Of a DNA stretch of 64,000 nt, positions 1-13,000 are shown one piece after another. The notes below the pieces were generated by a model that ran no database searches, was not told where the DNA came from, and saw only the letters and a program-made list of their open reading frames with translations. Every line of letters starts with the position of its first letter. The stretch's first letter is position 1. A program made the translations under genes and the position numbers. Source of the DNA: Meghimatium bilineatum (taxonomy: Eukaryota; Mollusca; Gastropoda; Stylommatophora; Philomycidae); assembly GCA_034231615.1 (NCBI GenBank), contig CM067316.1, positions 64,943,853 to 65,007,852 of the forward strand, written 5' to 3'.

Positions 1-372
1 GACACAATTTATGCCTTTGAGATGTGGGTAAATAGACGAATAGGGAGAAAATCATCGAAAGAGAAGAAAACAAATAAAGAGATGCTAAAGACACTTAATA
101 TGAAGAAAGAACTACTAAGAGAAATAAAGATCAGGCAAATAAAATACTTTGGACACATTAAAAGACATGACACCCTATTGAAGACCTTACTTGAGGGTAA
201 AGTCAAAGGGAAGCGAGCAAGAGGTAGACAGAGATACGAGTAGGAGAGTAACATCACAAGATGAACAGTTTTCAGTCTAGCATAGTGCACCACCAAGACA
301 AGAGACAGGAGATGTTGGAGATACGTTGCAGCCAATCTTCGTTGCGGAGACGGCACTTGATGATGATGATGG
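1..372 (+). mobile_element. LINE 3' end, RT C-terminal region
   Basis: Translation on + gives FEMWVNRRIGRK, IRQIKYFGHIKRHDTLLKTL, GKVKGKRARGRQRYE and, in another frame, RDRRCWRYVAANLRCGDGT before a TGA. These are the familiar C-terminal blocks of endonuclease-type non-LTR retrotransposons. It ends in a TGATGATGATG tail. It is frameshifted and 5'-truncated by the window edge. Confidence 0.8.
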
Positions 373-831
373 TAGCAGAAGTTATGTAGTATCAGGATTC
401 TACAGCGACCTAAATCAAACTGCTCTATCCATGATCCATCTCGGGCCCAGTTAAATTTTGTATGTGATTGCTGAAGAGAACAATCAAGTGCATGTCAGAT
501 AATATTATTCGATGCGTGAATTTGTTCAGATAATATTATTCGATGCGTGAATTTGTTCAGATAATATTATTCGATGCGTGAATTTGTTACCAGGTAACAC
601 GAGCTACATGACAGGTGAGGTACAACACAGGTGATGTACAATAAAGATGAGGTATACAGACGAAATAAAATATATGTAGGTAGAATACAGGTGAGATACA
701 TTTTATATAGGTAGCATATAGGTGAGGCACAATGCAGGTGATGTATAATACAGGTGAGATGATACGATGCGGCTGTTCATCTGAAAGTTTACGTAGATGT
801 CATAAGTAACGGTTTAATTTTCATTCTGCAG
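373..831. other. Intron sequence with three 31-bp copies
   Basis: Bases 496-588 are three exact 31-bp copies starting CAGATAATATTATTCGATGC. Bases 600-770 hold degenerate GGTGAGGTACAA-like motifs. Nothing else is recognised. Confidence 0.6.
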
Positions 832-1004
832 TCCAGAGAAACAGCTGGTCGTCTTCAACGAAAACGAGGCTCTTGTCAAGAAGCTGGACAGCGGTGAAAA
901 ATACCAGGTCAATGTGGAACCCTTTGATGTGGAAAATGTGGGTTCCTGTAGTGACCCACTTAACTTTCAATTATCTGTTGATAATGGCGAGGTAACATCG
1001 TCAC
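832..1004 (+). CDS. Exon: C-terminal half of an FN3 domain (FN3-0)
   Basis: The acceptor is TTTTCATTCTGCAG ending at 831 and the donor is GTAAGT at 1005. The exon enters in phase 2 (one leading base) and leaves in phase 1. Translation starts [20 protein letters not shown] and continues with a [12 protein letters not shown] strand typical of FN3 strand F. The first half of this domain must lie upstream of the window. A weaker alternative donor (GTAACA at 992) exists. A 28-bp minisatellite begins 14 bases after the donor. Confidence 0.78.
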
Positions 1005-4000
1005 GTAAGTTGTTGACTGTGGTGGGCGTGTAATAGTAACATCAATGTGGTGGACGTGTAATAGTAACATCAAGGTGGTGGACGAGTAATAGTAACATCA
1101 AGGTGGTGGGCGTGTAATAGTAACTTCAAGTTGGTGGGCGTGTAATAGTAACATCAAGGTGGTGGGCGTGTAATAGTAACTTCAAGGTGGTGGGCGTGTA
1201 ATAGTAACATCAAGGTGGTGGGCGTGTAATAGTAATATCAAGGTGGTGGGCGTGTAATAGTAACATCAAGGTGGTGGACGTGTAATAGTAACATCAAGGT
1301 GATGGGCGTGTAATAGTAACATCAAGGTGGTGGACGTGTAATAGTAACATCAAGGTGGTGGGCGTGTAATAGTAACATCACGGTGGTGGGCGAGTAATAG
1401 TAACATCAAGGTGGTGGGCGTGTAATAGTAACATCAAGGTGGTGGGCGTGTAATAGTAACATCAAGGTGGTGGTCGTGTAATAGTAACATCAAGGTGGTG
1501 GGCGTGTAATAGTAACATCATGGTGGTGGGCGTGTAATAGTAACATCAAGGTGGTGGGCGTGTAATATTAACATCAAAGTGGTGGGCGTGTAATAGTAAC
1601 TTCAAGGTGGTGGGCGTGTAATGGTAACATTTGTTACTGAATGTAAGAGTGGGGGCATGTATGATGGGAATATAGTAGTAACATTTGTTTGCTGAGTGTA
1701 AGCGGTAGAATGGATCATAGGGGTATAGTAGTAACATTTGTTGCTGAATGTAAAAGTGGGGGCTAAGTAACTAACGCTCCAATACCAGATGGATCGCATT
1801 GGTTGAGCTGAGTCAATGTCTGCTAAAAGTATCTTTAATTTTGTCTATCCATCGTATTTCTAGCTTTTCCTTGTATCCATAACTTGAGAAGATTATATTA
1901 TATTTTACAGGCATCTCTCATAAAATATTATATTTTACAGGCATCTCTCATAAAATATTATATTTTACAGGCATCTCTCATAAAATATTATATTTTACAG
2001 GCATCTCTCATAAAATATTATATTGTACAGGCATCTCTCATAAAATATTATATTGTACAGGCATCTCTCATAAAATATTATATTGTACAGGCATCTCTCA
2101 TAAAATATTATATTTTACAGGCATCTCTCATAAAATATTATATTGTACAGGCATCTCTCATAAAATATTATATTGTACAGGCATCTCTCATAAAATATTA
2201 TATTTTACAGGCATCTCTCATAAAATATTATATTTTACAGGCATCTCTCATAAAATATAATATTGTACAGGCATCTCTCATAAAATATTATATTGTACAG
2301 GCATCTCTCATAAAATATTATATTGTACAGGCATCTCTCATAAAATATTATATTTTACAGGCATCTCTCATAAAATATTATATTTTACAGGCATCTCTCA
2401 TAAAATATTATATTGTACAGGCATCTCTCATAAAATATTATATTTTACAGGCATCTCTCATAAAATATTATATTGTACAGGCATCTCTCATAAAATATTA
2501 TATTGTACAGGCATCTCTCATAAAATGTGCCCAAACTTTGAACTTGTTGTCGCTGGATATATTCACAGTAAATTCTATAAATTTCCATTCGAATGTTTGT
2601 TTTGTAAAACTAACATTTTCCTCTTATTCGTCTCATGATTATACCAAGTAGCATCTTGGTCGTCTGGCTCATGATGCTGATTGTTCGGTGGTCTTCACAT
2701 TCTACTGCACCAGGTTTCTTCAGTAAGGTTATGAATATTGATTGCAATAAATCAGATGGAATATAGACATTGTTGTAGATTTCATTTAGAATTTTTTTAA
2801 ATATATTATTTAGAATTGGCGATTATTTCTATTCCGAATTCACCATATACCTTTAATTCATTTTTTACACACATATCCTAATCATTATCCCTTGCCCTCG
2901 ACCATTTCTCACACACATATCTTGATCATTATCGCTTGCCCGTGTCCATTTCTCAAACATATATCTTGATCATTATCGCTTGCCCGTGACCATTTCTCAA
3001 ACATATATCTTAATCATTATCGCTTGCCCGTGTCCATTTCTCAAACATATATCTTAATCATTATCGCTTGCCCGTGACCATTTCTCAAACATATATCTTA
3101 ATCATTATCGCTTGCCCGTGTCCATTTCTCACACACATATCTTAATCATTATCGCTTTCCCGTGTCATTTCTCACACACATATCCTAATCATTATCCCTT
3201 GCCCTCGACATTTCTCGCACACATATCTTAATCATTATCGCTTGCCCGTGTCCATTTCTCACACACATATCCTAATCATTATCCCTTGCCCTCGACCATT
3301 TCTCGCACACATATCTTAATTGTTATCCCATGCCCTCGACCATTTCTCACACGCATATCTTAATCATTATCCCTTGCCCTCGACCATTTCTCACAAACAT
3401 ATCTTAATCATTATCCCTTGCCCTCGACCATTTCTCACACACATATCGTAATCATTATCCCTTGCCCTCGACCATTTCTCGCACACATATCTTAATCATT
3501 ATCCCTTGCCCTCGACCATTTCTCACACACATATCGTAATCATTATCCCTTGCCCTCGACCATTTCTCACACACATATCCTAATCGTTATCCTTCTCTGC
3601 GATCATTTATTACAAACACATCTTCAATACTAGACTACCCATTGACTACCCATTGACTACCCATTGACTACCCATTGACTACCCATTGACTACCCATTGA
3701 CTACCCATTGACTACCCATTGACTTTGGTAGTTTGTTGATGCGATATGCTAATAATCTTCTGTGGCGAAATGGTAGAAAGTGTGTCTATGACGGCCAAAG
3801 TACCCAGTTCGATCGCCACCACAGAAAATTGTTCATGCAGACCGTTCAGAAAGCAATGGCAAACGACTGAACGTATTTATATTTCATAGAAAATCACTAT
3901 AGTCAAAAAATGCTGGGTTGATGGCTACATCCTGAATAGGATACGCTAGCAATTTTATTTTTCTGTAATCATCAGAACTAGAACCAGAACCAGATACACG

Positions 4001-7000
4001 TTCGCCATATTTTGTGGAGAAACTGCCCGAAGAGCTACGCATTAATTATGAAGAGGACGTCAGATTGTCATGCACAGCAGAGGGCTACCCAGATCCAGAA
4101 ATATTGTGGTACAAGGATGGCAATCTTATTGAGGGACCATCTGATCGCGTCAGTCATTTGGTGTTGCCAAGAGTTACAAAGAACACAATTCTAGAATGTA
4201 GAGCTTCGAACATGCTTGGAGAGGCACGAGAACGCACGAATGTCTATGTTCTCCCAGGTATGTAACATATCATACGAACATCAATGTTACACAGATACAA
4301 AGTGATGTGTTACACTAAAACATTGCCTACACTACTTAATCTCATGTTGTTTGTATGATTTAATCATTGCCTACACTACTTAATCTCCTGTTGCTGGTAT
4401 GTTTTAATCATTGCCTACACTACTTAATCTCCTGTTGCTGGCATGTTTTAATCATTGCCTACACTACTTAATCTCCTGTTGCTGGCATGTTTTAATCATT
4501 GCCTACACTACTTAATCTCCTGTTGCTGGCATGTTTTAATCATTGCCTACACTACTTAATCTCCTGTTGCTGGTATGTTTTAATCATTGCCTACACTACT
4601 TAATCTCCTGTTGCTGGTATGTTTTAATCATTGCCTACTAATACTTGATCATTTGTTCTGGGTATTTTTTTAATCCCCACTTTTCATTACACACCTCATC
4701 ACAATTTTTATCACATTCCACATACCCACTTCTCGTCACACACCACATGCCCACTTCTCGTCACACACCACATAACCACTTCTCGTCACACACCACATAC
4801 CCACTTCTCGTCACAGACCACATAACCACTTCTCGTCACATACCACATAACCACTTCTCGTCACACACCACATAACCACTTCTCGTCACATACCACATAA
4901 CAACTTCTCGTCACACACCACATAACCACTTCTCGTCACACCCCACACAACCAATTTTCGTCACACATCACATAACCACTTCTCGTCACATAACACATTA
5001 CCAATTCTCGTCACACACCTCATAACCACTTCTCATCACACACCACATACCCACTTTTCGTCACAATCTGCTCCTACATTAATTGAATTCTCCAATCTTT
5101 CAGTTCAACAAGAACCGAGATTTATCCGTCCATTGCCAGAGAAGTTGATTGTCCGGCGTGGAAGTGAGGTCCGTGAGACATGTGAAGCTGCAGGCTACCC
5201 AGTCCCTACTGTTGCTTGGTACAAAAACGACTATCCTGTCACATCAGAAAATATTGCACCTGGAAGTCAGGTTTTTGTTGAGAAATCAGCAACAGGGTAT
5301 TCGATTATTGTCAACATACCAGTTCCTATAATCATTTCTTCCATTAGTTCTATAATCTTTAGATTATTGTCAACATACCAGTTCCTATAATCATTTCTTC
5401 CATTAGTTCTATAATCTTTAGATTATTGTCAACATACCAGTTCCTATAATCATTTCTTCCATTAGTTCTATAATCTTTAGATTATTGTCAACATACCAGT
5501 TCCTATAATCATTTATTCCATTAGTTCTATAATCTTTAGATTATTGTCAACATACCAGTTCCTATAATCATTTCTTCCATTAGTTCTATAATCTTTAGAT
5601 TATTGTCAACATACCAGTTCCTATAATCATTTCGTCCATTAGTTCTATAATCTTTAGATTATTGTCAACATACCAGTTCCTATAATCATTTCGTCCATTA
5701 GTTCTATAATCTTTAGATTATTGTCAACATACCAGTTCCTATAATCATTTCTTCCATTAGTTCTATAATCTTTAGATTATTGTCAACATACCAGTTCCTA
5801 TAATCATTTCTTCCATTAGTTCTATAATCTTTAGATTATTGTCAACATACCAGTTCCTATAATCATTTCGTCCATTAGTTCTATAATCTTTAGATTATTG
5901 TCAACATACCAGTTCCTATAATCATTTCGTCCATTAGTTCTATAATCTTTAGATTATTGTCAACATACCAGTTCCTATAATCATTTCTTCCATTAGTTCT
6001 ATAATCTTTAGATTATTGTCAACATACCAGTTCCTATAATCATTTCTTCCATTAGTTCTATAATCTTTAGATTATTGTCAACATACCAGTTCCTATAATC
6101 ATTTCGTCCATTAGTTCTATAATCTTTAGATTATTGTCAACATACCAGTTCCTATTATCATTTCTTCCATTAGTTCTATAATCTTTAGATTATTGTCAAC
6201 ATACCAGTTCCTATAATCATTTCTTCCATTAGTTCTATAATCTTTAGATTATTGTCAACATACCAGTTCCTATAATCATTTCTTCCATTAGTTCTATAAT
6301 CTTTAGATTATTGTCAACATACCAGTTCCTATAATCATTTCTTCCATTAGTTCTATAATCTTTAGATTATTGTCAACATACCAGTTCCTATAATCATTTC
6401 GTCCATTAGTTCTATAATCTTCATAGTTGTTTTGAGTGATTTCTAATTATCTTTTAATATCTTCCAAAACTGTTTCACCGACATATTTTCATGATGAACA
6501 TTCTATATTTGATGAATGTTCTATATTTGATGAATGTTCTATATTTGATGAATGTTCTATATTTTGTCAGTTGGACAAAGCTGATACACGTGTTCCAACT
6601 GTTGGAAAAAAGGAAAAAAATAAACGAAAAATTGGATAAAGTTGACACAACGAGGATAAGATGAAGGCAGACAATATATGAAGATGAATGATTCAATTTT
6701 GTAGTGGATATATTCAACAAATAGTAGCGCGGTAGTCTAGTAACTAGACATTAGTTGATTGTGAGCTTGCTTGCTATCAGCGGGTTACAGCGTGCCAGGT
6801 TCTAAACCACGTCCGGACAACAAAAATCTGGGTTGTGATTTTCGCTTTGTTTTCTGTGATTTTCGGGTTTTGACACGACCACCCCTCCAGTCGACTCAGC
6901 TGTAAATGTGTACCAGACGTATGTGTTAGGGGAGGTAAAGACAGCAAGGAAGAGAACTTGACATCTCACCTGCACTAAGTTGCTGCGGCTTAGTACATGA

Positions 7001-10000
7001 AAAGTTATCCTAATTTCCGACAGCAAGTTGCTGCCATGTTACATACCTTTAACTTTATATTCAATTGAATAGGACAAAACTCTGTAGATGTAGCCGAGAT
7101 GTGTGGTTGTATAGAAGATTGTAAGAACACCACGGACGGATAAAATGTGTGGTTGTATAGAAGATTGTAAGAACACCACGGACGGATAAAGTGTGTGGTT
7201 GTATAGAAGATTGTAAGAACACCACGGACGGATAAAGTGTGTGGTTGTATAGAAGATTGTAAGAACACCACGGACAGATAAAATGTGTGGATGTAGACTG
7301 TAAGAACACCACGGATGGATAAAATGCGAAATGAAGATATTCTGAAAGAAGGTAAAACAAAAAGAAGAGCTTCTCATTTGCAACAGAAAGACTGTCCACA
7401 TTTTTTTGACACACGAGATCGTGAAAACAGGCAAGTTGAAGAGCAAGAGGGGATGGGAAACAAAGAGAGAAGATGCTTGACAGCCTGAAATTGTGGCATG
7501 GGAGAACATTTGTATGGAAATTATTGACAACATACGATACAGAAGGCTGTGAACAGACATACAAATCAAGACCACGCGACATGGGCTACATGAAAAAATA
7601 TTAAACAAACAAATAATAATGGGATCTCCGTGTTATAGTCCGTTCAGAATCGTTTGCCGAGATGTTAAATTATTTTTATCAAAAACGTATTGTTCATTTG
7701 GATTGATCATTTGAAGTTAGGTTTAGAATAATAATGTCGCTATAGAAATATTTTTTTATCAAAGAAATGTGATCCAGTTTCAAAGATACCTTATTTAACC
7801 TATATTAAAAAAAAGTTAATCTAAACCGCTGGATTATGTAGATGCTTACATCTCACAGCTGATTATTAAATATAAAGGCATGACCCTCACGGTAGAATGT
7901 GCACCGTTCTAAAAGTAGTTGTTTCCACTGTACATTTGTATAAAGCAATGTTACATATGGAAATACCCGTTTAGCACCAAATATTATTTTTCCTGAACTT
8001 AGAATTATGTGAAATCAAAAACGGCTATTTACTCGATTTCAAGTCACAAGTCAGAGGCACGTCTCAATATTTACAGAAAGTAGGCGGCACTAAGCATATT
8101 ACCTTCTGCAAGTCTATGTGAGAATGAATCTGAAAGCGAAATATTTTACTGAGCATAACATTGCTATAAAGATTTATCAATACTTCTGCAGAGAGCGTAA
8201 AAAGGGACATCTTTATTGTTCTTTATCAAATCCTGAGAAGAGAACAATGCATATTTTAGGTTTGTGTAAACGTTCATTTGATCGAATAGTGGAAGCAAGC
8301 GGATATTTATTGCCAACAAATTCACGAAAGCAAGGAAGGAAAGAAAAGATAGACAGTTTCGATAAGGACCTAGTAAAAAGAGAAATATGTAGAATGTTTG
8401 ATAAAAACGAAGAAGTGACACTTAGAAAGTTGAAAATTTGGCTGAAAACTAATAACGACATTGAAATATCAAAAACTTTATTATGGAAAACTGTAAGAAA
8501 TGCAGGCTTCACCTTTAGAAAGTATGCTGGTGGAAAAAACATTATTTCTGAAAAGCCACATCTGGTAGCTCTTAGAAGCAAGTATTTACGTGAAGTGAAG
8601 GGAATGCGCGAGAATGGTTATGATATTGTGTATTTAGATGAAACTTGGATCAACGCTCATCATACAAATGAAAAGGAATGGCAGTTAGCAGATGGAAGTA
8701 TTAAAAGATCAGTACCAAGTAGTAAAGGGCAACGTTTGATAGTTGCACATGCAGGTAGCAGACATAATGGGTTGTTGCAGAATGCTCATCTAATTTTCAT
8801 TTCAAAATCCATTGACAATAGAGACTACCACTCCGAAATGAATGGGCACATATTCGAAGACTGGATCGAAAAAAGTATTCTTCCAATATTAGATAGACCT
8901 TCTTGTCTGATAATGGACAATGCTTCATACCATAACGTAGTGAACGTAGAAGATAGAATCCCAACATCATCAAGTACAAAAGATGCAATCAAAACGTGGC
9001 TCATAAAAGAACACATACCAGTTACCGACAGGTACTTGAAACCCGAATTGCTTAACCTTGTAAAACAGACACAACGAACAAAGATATTTAAAATAGACAA
9101 GTTAATTGAAGAACATGGTCATAGATGTTTGAGACTACCTCCATATCATGCACACTTAAATCCTATAGAGCTAATTTGGGCAAAAGTTAAAGGACACGTA
9201 GCATCTACAAATACAACTTTCAAATTATGTGATATTGAGACACTTACAAATCAGGCTCTATCAAATATACATAAAGACTACTGGGTGAAATGTGAGGATC
9301 ATGTGTTACGCCAAGAAGAGGAATATTGGAAAAAGGAAGGTTTGTTGTTTGTTCAGCCGAAAACAGTAATCGACCTATTTGACTCGTCTGATTATGAATG
9401 ATCATTACTCTGATTAAGTCTACACTAAAAAAAGTTTGATTTGCAAAATTTACAAGTTGATTTGTAAAACATTTCATTGCTCAATACCACCCAAGCAATT
9501 CAAAAAAATGTTATAAGCAAACCATCAACCATTACTTATAAAAATTAGCCCGCTTGATTCAATACAGAAGTTCAGATATCTTGGATCAACTATTACAGAC
9601 AAAATGTCCTTACATGAAGAAATATATGTACTTATTTCAAAGGCAGCGACAACATTTGTGAAACTCACACCAAGAGCATGGAACAATATCAAATTGACTC
9701 TACGAACAAAAGATATATTTTAAATTTTTTTTACACCTGCCACCATGTAAAATTTTGTGGACACGCCTATGGGTCATCATTGCACTAGATTACTGTAAAA
9801 TATTTTGTTTATGGTCGAAATCATATTTACATGGGCAAACATCAAAAGAATTCGCCGCTTTCAAATAACCGTTACAGCTAGACATCAAGTAACACATATG
9901 TTTTCGCGACATGGACATTTTAACAACGTATGCCAAAATTCATGTGAAATCATCAAGAACTTTTTGAATTATAAATCATAACATCTCGGCAAACGATTCT

Positions 10001-13000
10001 GAACGGACTATAGTACATAGCACATTCGTATAGCACATTGGTATAGCACATTTGTATAGCACATTCGTATAGAACATTCATATAGCACATTTGTATAGCA
10101 CATTCGTATAGCACATTTGTATAGCACATTCGTATAGCACATTTGTATAGCACATTCGTATAGCACATTCGTATAGCACATTGGTAAATCACATTCGTAT
10201 AGCACATTCGTATAGCACATTGGTAAATCACATTCGTATAGGTACTGATGTCAGAACACACACGGGCAATGATTGAGAGGCCAGCATATTAGGTTCATGT
10301 GAAATAGGGTAAATTTAGTGAGTACTCTATCTACGGTTAAGATATATATTCTCCAAAGGAAATCGCTTAGTTCAGGTGGCAGTACACTCGAGAAATGAAA
10401 TATGGAAGCTGTAGTACTGTTCATGATTGATAAAAAGCTTCTAGTTATCTTCCAGAAGCACGATACGTGTAGACGTATATGGCATGAAGCCACACCGGGA
10501 AGTCACATTGTACCAGTCCACAGTAAATGTGTGTAAGCGTTTGAAATTGGATGAGGTATTTACGATGTCGGACGAAATCTCGGAAGATAGTATCGACCAG
10601 CTCTAATAAATTATACTGTCCAACGTTTCCCATACAGAAACCAGGCTGTCAGATTACGTTACCGCTATCTCTGCGGTAGCAGACCTTATAATAACACGTG
10701 ATGAGTTCTCCAACAGCGGAGTACTACGTACAAGATACACGTATTCGATCGAAGTTCAACGCGTTGCCTACCATTTCCACCATGCAAACTGGCACTTAAG
10801 AATATATTGGCCGTAAAGTTCAAGGCTACAGTCGGTGATACACCGCCATAATATACAACTGATGCGTGCGCTTCGTGCCTGTTGACAGACCTGAAGGCTG
10901 TCTCTGGCTAAGGAATCCCATCCGAATCAAATGGATGCCATAGTCGGAGATACTAAGCCCAAACGACGAAACTTAAGAAGCATCCTCTATGTCTCCATAT
11001 AATTTCATATTTAATATTGCTTTCTCCGCATCTGTATTACATGCAATTAGGCACAACAAAAGATTAAGATTTTTTGGGGTACCTTGGTCTTCAGACCAAT
11101 TTTTGAGGTAACTTGGTCTTTAGACCAATTTGTGAGGTAATTTGGTCTTTAGACCAATGTTTTAGGTATCTTGGTCTTTAGACCAATATTTGAGGTATCT
11201 TGGTCTTTAGACCAATTTTTGAGGTATCTTGGTCTTTAGACCAATTTTTTTAGGTATCTTGGTCTTTAGACTAATTTTTGAGGTATCCTGGTCTTTAGAC
11301 CAATTTTTGAGGTGTCTTTAGACCAATATTTGAGGTATCTTGGTCTTTAGACCAATTTTTGAGGTAACGGTCTTTAGACCAATTTTTGAGGTATCTTGGT
11401 CTTTAGACCAACTTTTTTAGGTATCTTGGTCTTTAGACCAATTTTTGAGGTATCCTGGTCTTTAGACCAATTTTTGAGGTATCTTGGTCTTTAGACCAAT
11501 TTTTGAGGTAACTTGGTCTTTAGACCAATTTTTGAGGTAACTTGGTCTTTAGACCAATATTCGAGGTATCTTGGTCTTCAGACCAATTTAATGTTATTTA
11601 TGGCACTGAACACATACAAATGGCACCATTTTGTCTAGAACTTAAATATTTTAAAGTAGTAGGCACATTTCTGTCTTTCCAGACGGTAATATCGTTGCTG
11701 TGCTATAAGAAATATAGCCAATCAGAGTCACAGTCTTCCACAGTATGTACAAGGAATCACAGGCCCACTTGTACCATCGTTGATCGACTGGTGTGTTATA
11801 GATTATATTATAATATCGATTAATAAGTCTTCTTCAAGGGAACATATTAATGTTGCGGCTTCCTTATAAATGAATTATTTTGTTATCTTGACAGACATTT
11901 TGACTTGAAGTGCGTCGCTACCAACGAGCATGGGTTTAATGAGAGCTCCATTAAAGTATTCATCGAAGGTAAGTGGATGTCATACATCTTTAGAGAACTA
12001 TAAACCCGTATCCCGTGTGGGTCGTATGGGTACCACATTGAATACATCAATACACAGAATCCACCAGCGAATTATATCTTCAACAGTGCAGGCATCTATG
12101 CATTTGTATACAAACATGATGGATACATAGCTAGGAGCAGACCATTCAATAGACGGATTACAGAAATAAAAGCTTAAACAAAAACAAACATATAGGAAGC
12201 ACATACAAATTTCGTCTCCAGAGAACGCTTCTACCACTGACTCAGCAAGGCATAAAGAGGTAACATGAAAAGAAAGAAAGAAGAATTCAGACGAGTGAGG
12301 GTGACATCATGTCCTTTTCAGGGCTTGATACTGTCTGTCTCTGCTTTTACTTGTTCTCCTCTGCTCCTTCCACCTTCCACCGCTTATGCAGTATTATTTT
12401 GACAAGAAATCATGTCCAGACAGTTTCCTACTTATTTCTTTCTTTATTGTCGATGATTCTCTTCAACACGACAGGAGTAGCTCTATGTAGCACTGATGTA
12501 ATCGTTTCCTTATGTTTGGTGATATGGTGCATCTGTCGCTCATGTCTCTGTTTATTGGACGAGAAGCTGAATCTCTTGTCTTGTTACTTGGTGAAGTATA
12601 AGAAAGTATGGGGAACTTCGTGGAAAGACAAGAATATGGAAAAGATCGTGGACAGAGAAGATGTGAGAAGTTCGTGGAAAGAAAATATGGAGAACTTCGT
12701 GAAAAGACAAGAATAGTGAGAACTTCGTGGAAAGACAAGAATAGTGAGAACTTCGTGAAAAGAGAATATGGAGAACTTCTTTTAAGGAGAATATGGAGAA
12801 GTTCGTGAATAGAGAAGAATAGTGAGAAATTCATGTTCAAATATTTCGAAGAAAGGTTGTGATTTCTTTCTGGATCTTTGACTAAACATTGATTTCTTTT
12901 AGTAAATGTGACGAAACAATGTGATTTATTTCAAATACTTTGACTAAAAACTGTGATTTTGTTCCAAAACCTTTAACTAAATACTGTGATTTCTTCCCCA

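Larger units (their letters stand above)
7636..10010 (+). mobile_element. Complete Tc1/mariner-superfamily transposon with long-spaced DDE
   Basis: The ends are perfect 32-bp inverted repeats beginning TAGTCCGTTCAGAATCGTTT (7636-7667 and, reversed, 9979-10010). Both sides carry TA (7634-7635 and 10011-10012), the target duplication of this superfamily. Between them lies one open transposase gene on +. The element is 2,375 bp and looks structurally intact. It is inserted in the intron that splits Ig domain 2. A LINE fragment lies in its 3' part (9549-9724). Confidence 0.93.

Noticed and set aside
1884..2651. 255-codon open frame of [10 protein letters not shown] repeats
   Set aside because: 30-bp repeat artefact within an intron.
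5297..5390. Extension of the Ig2 exon into the first 59-bp repeats (YSIIVNIPV...)
   Set aside because: It looks like an Ig strand E, but no phase-2 donor follows, and the Trp-Cys spacing is right only without it.
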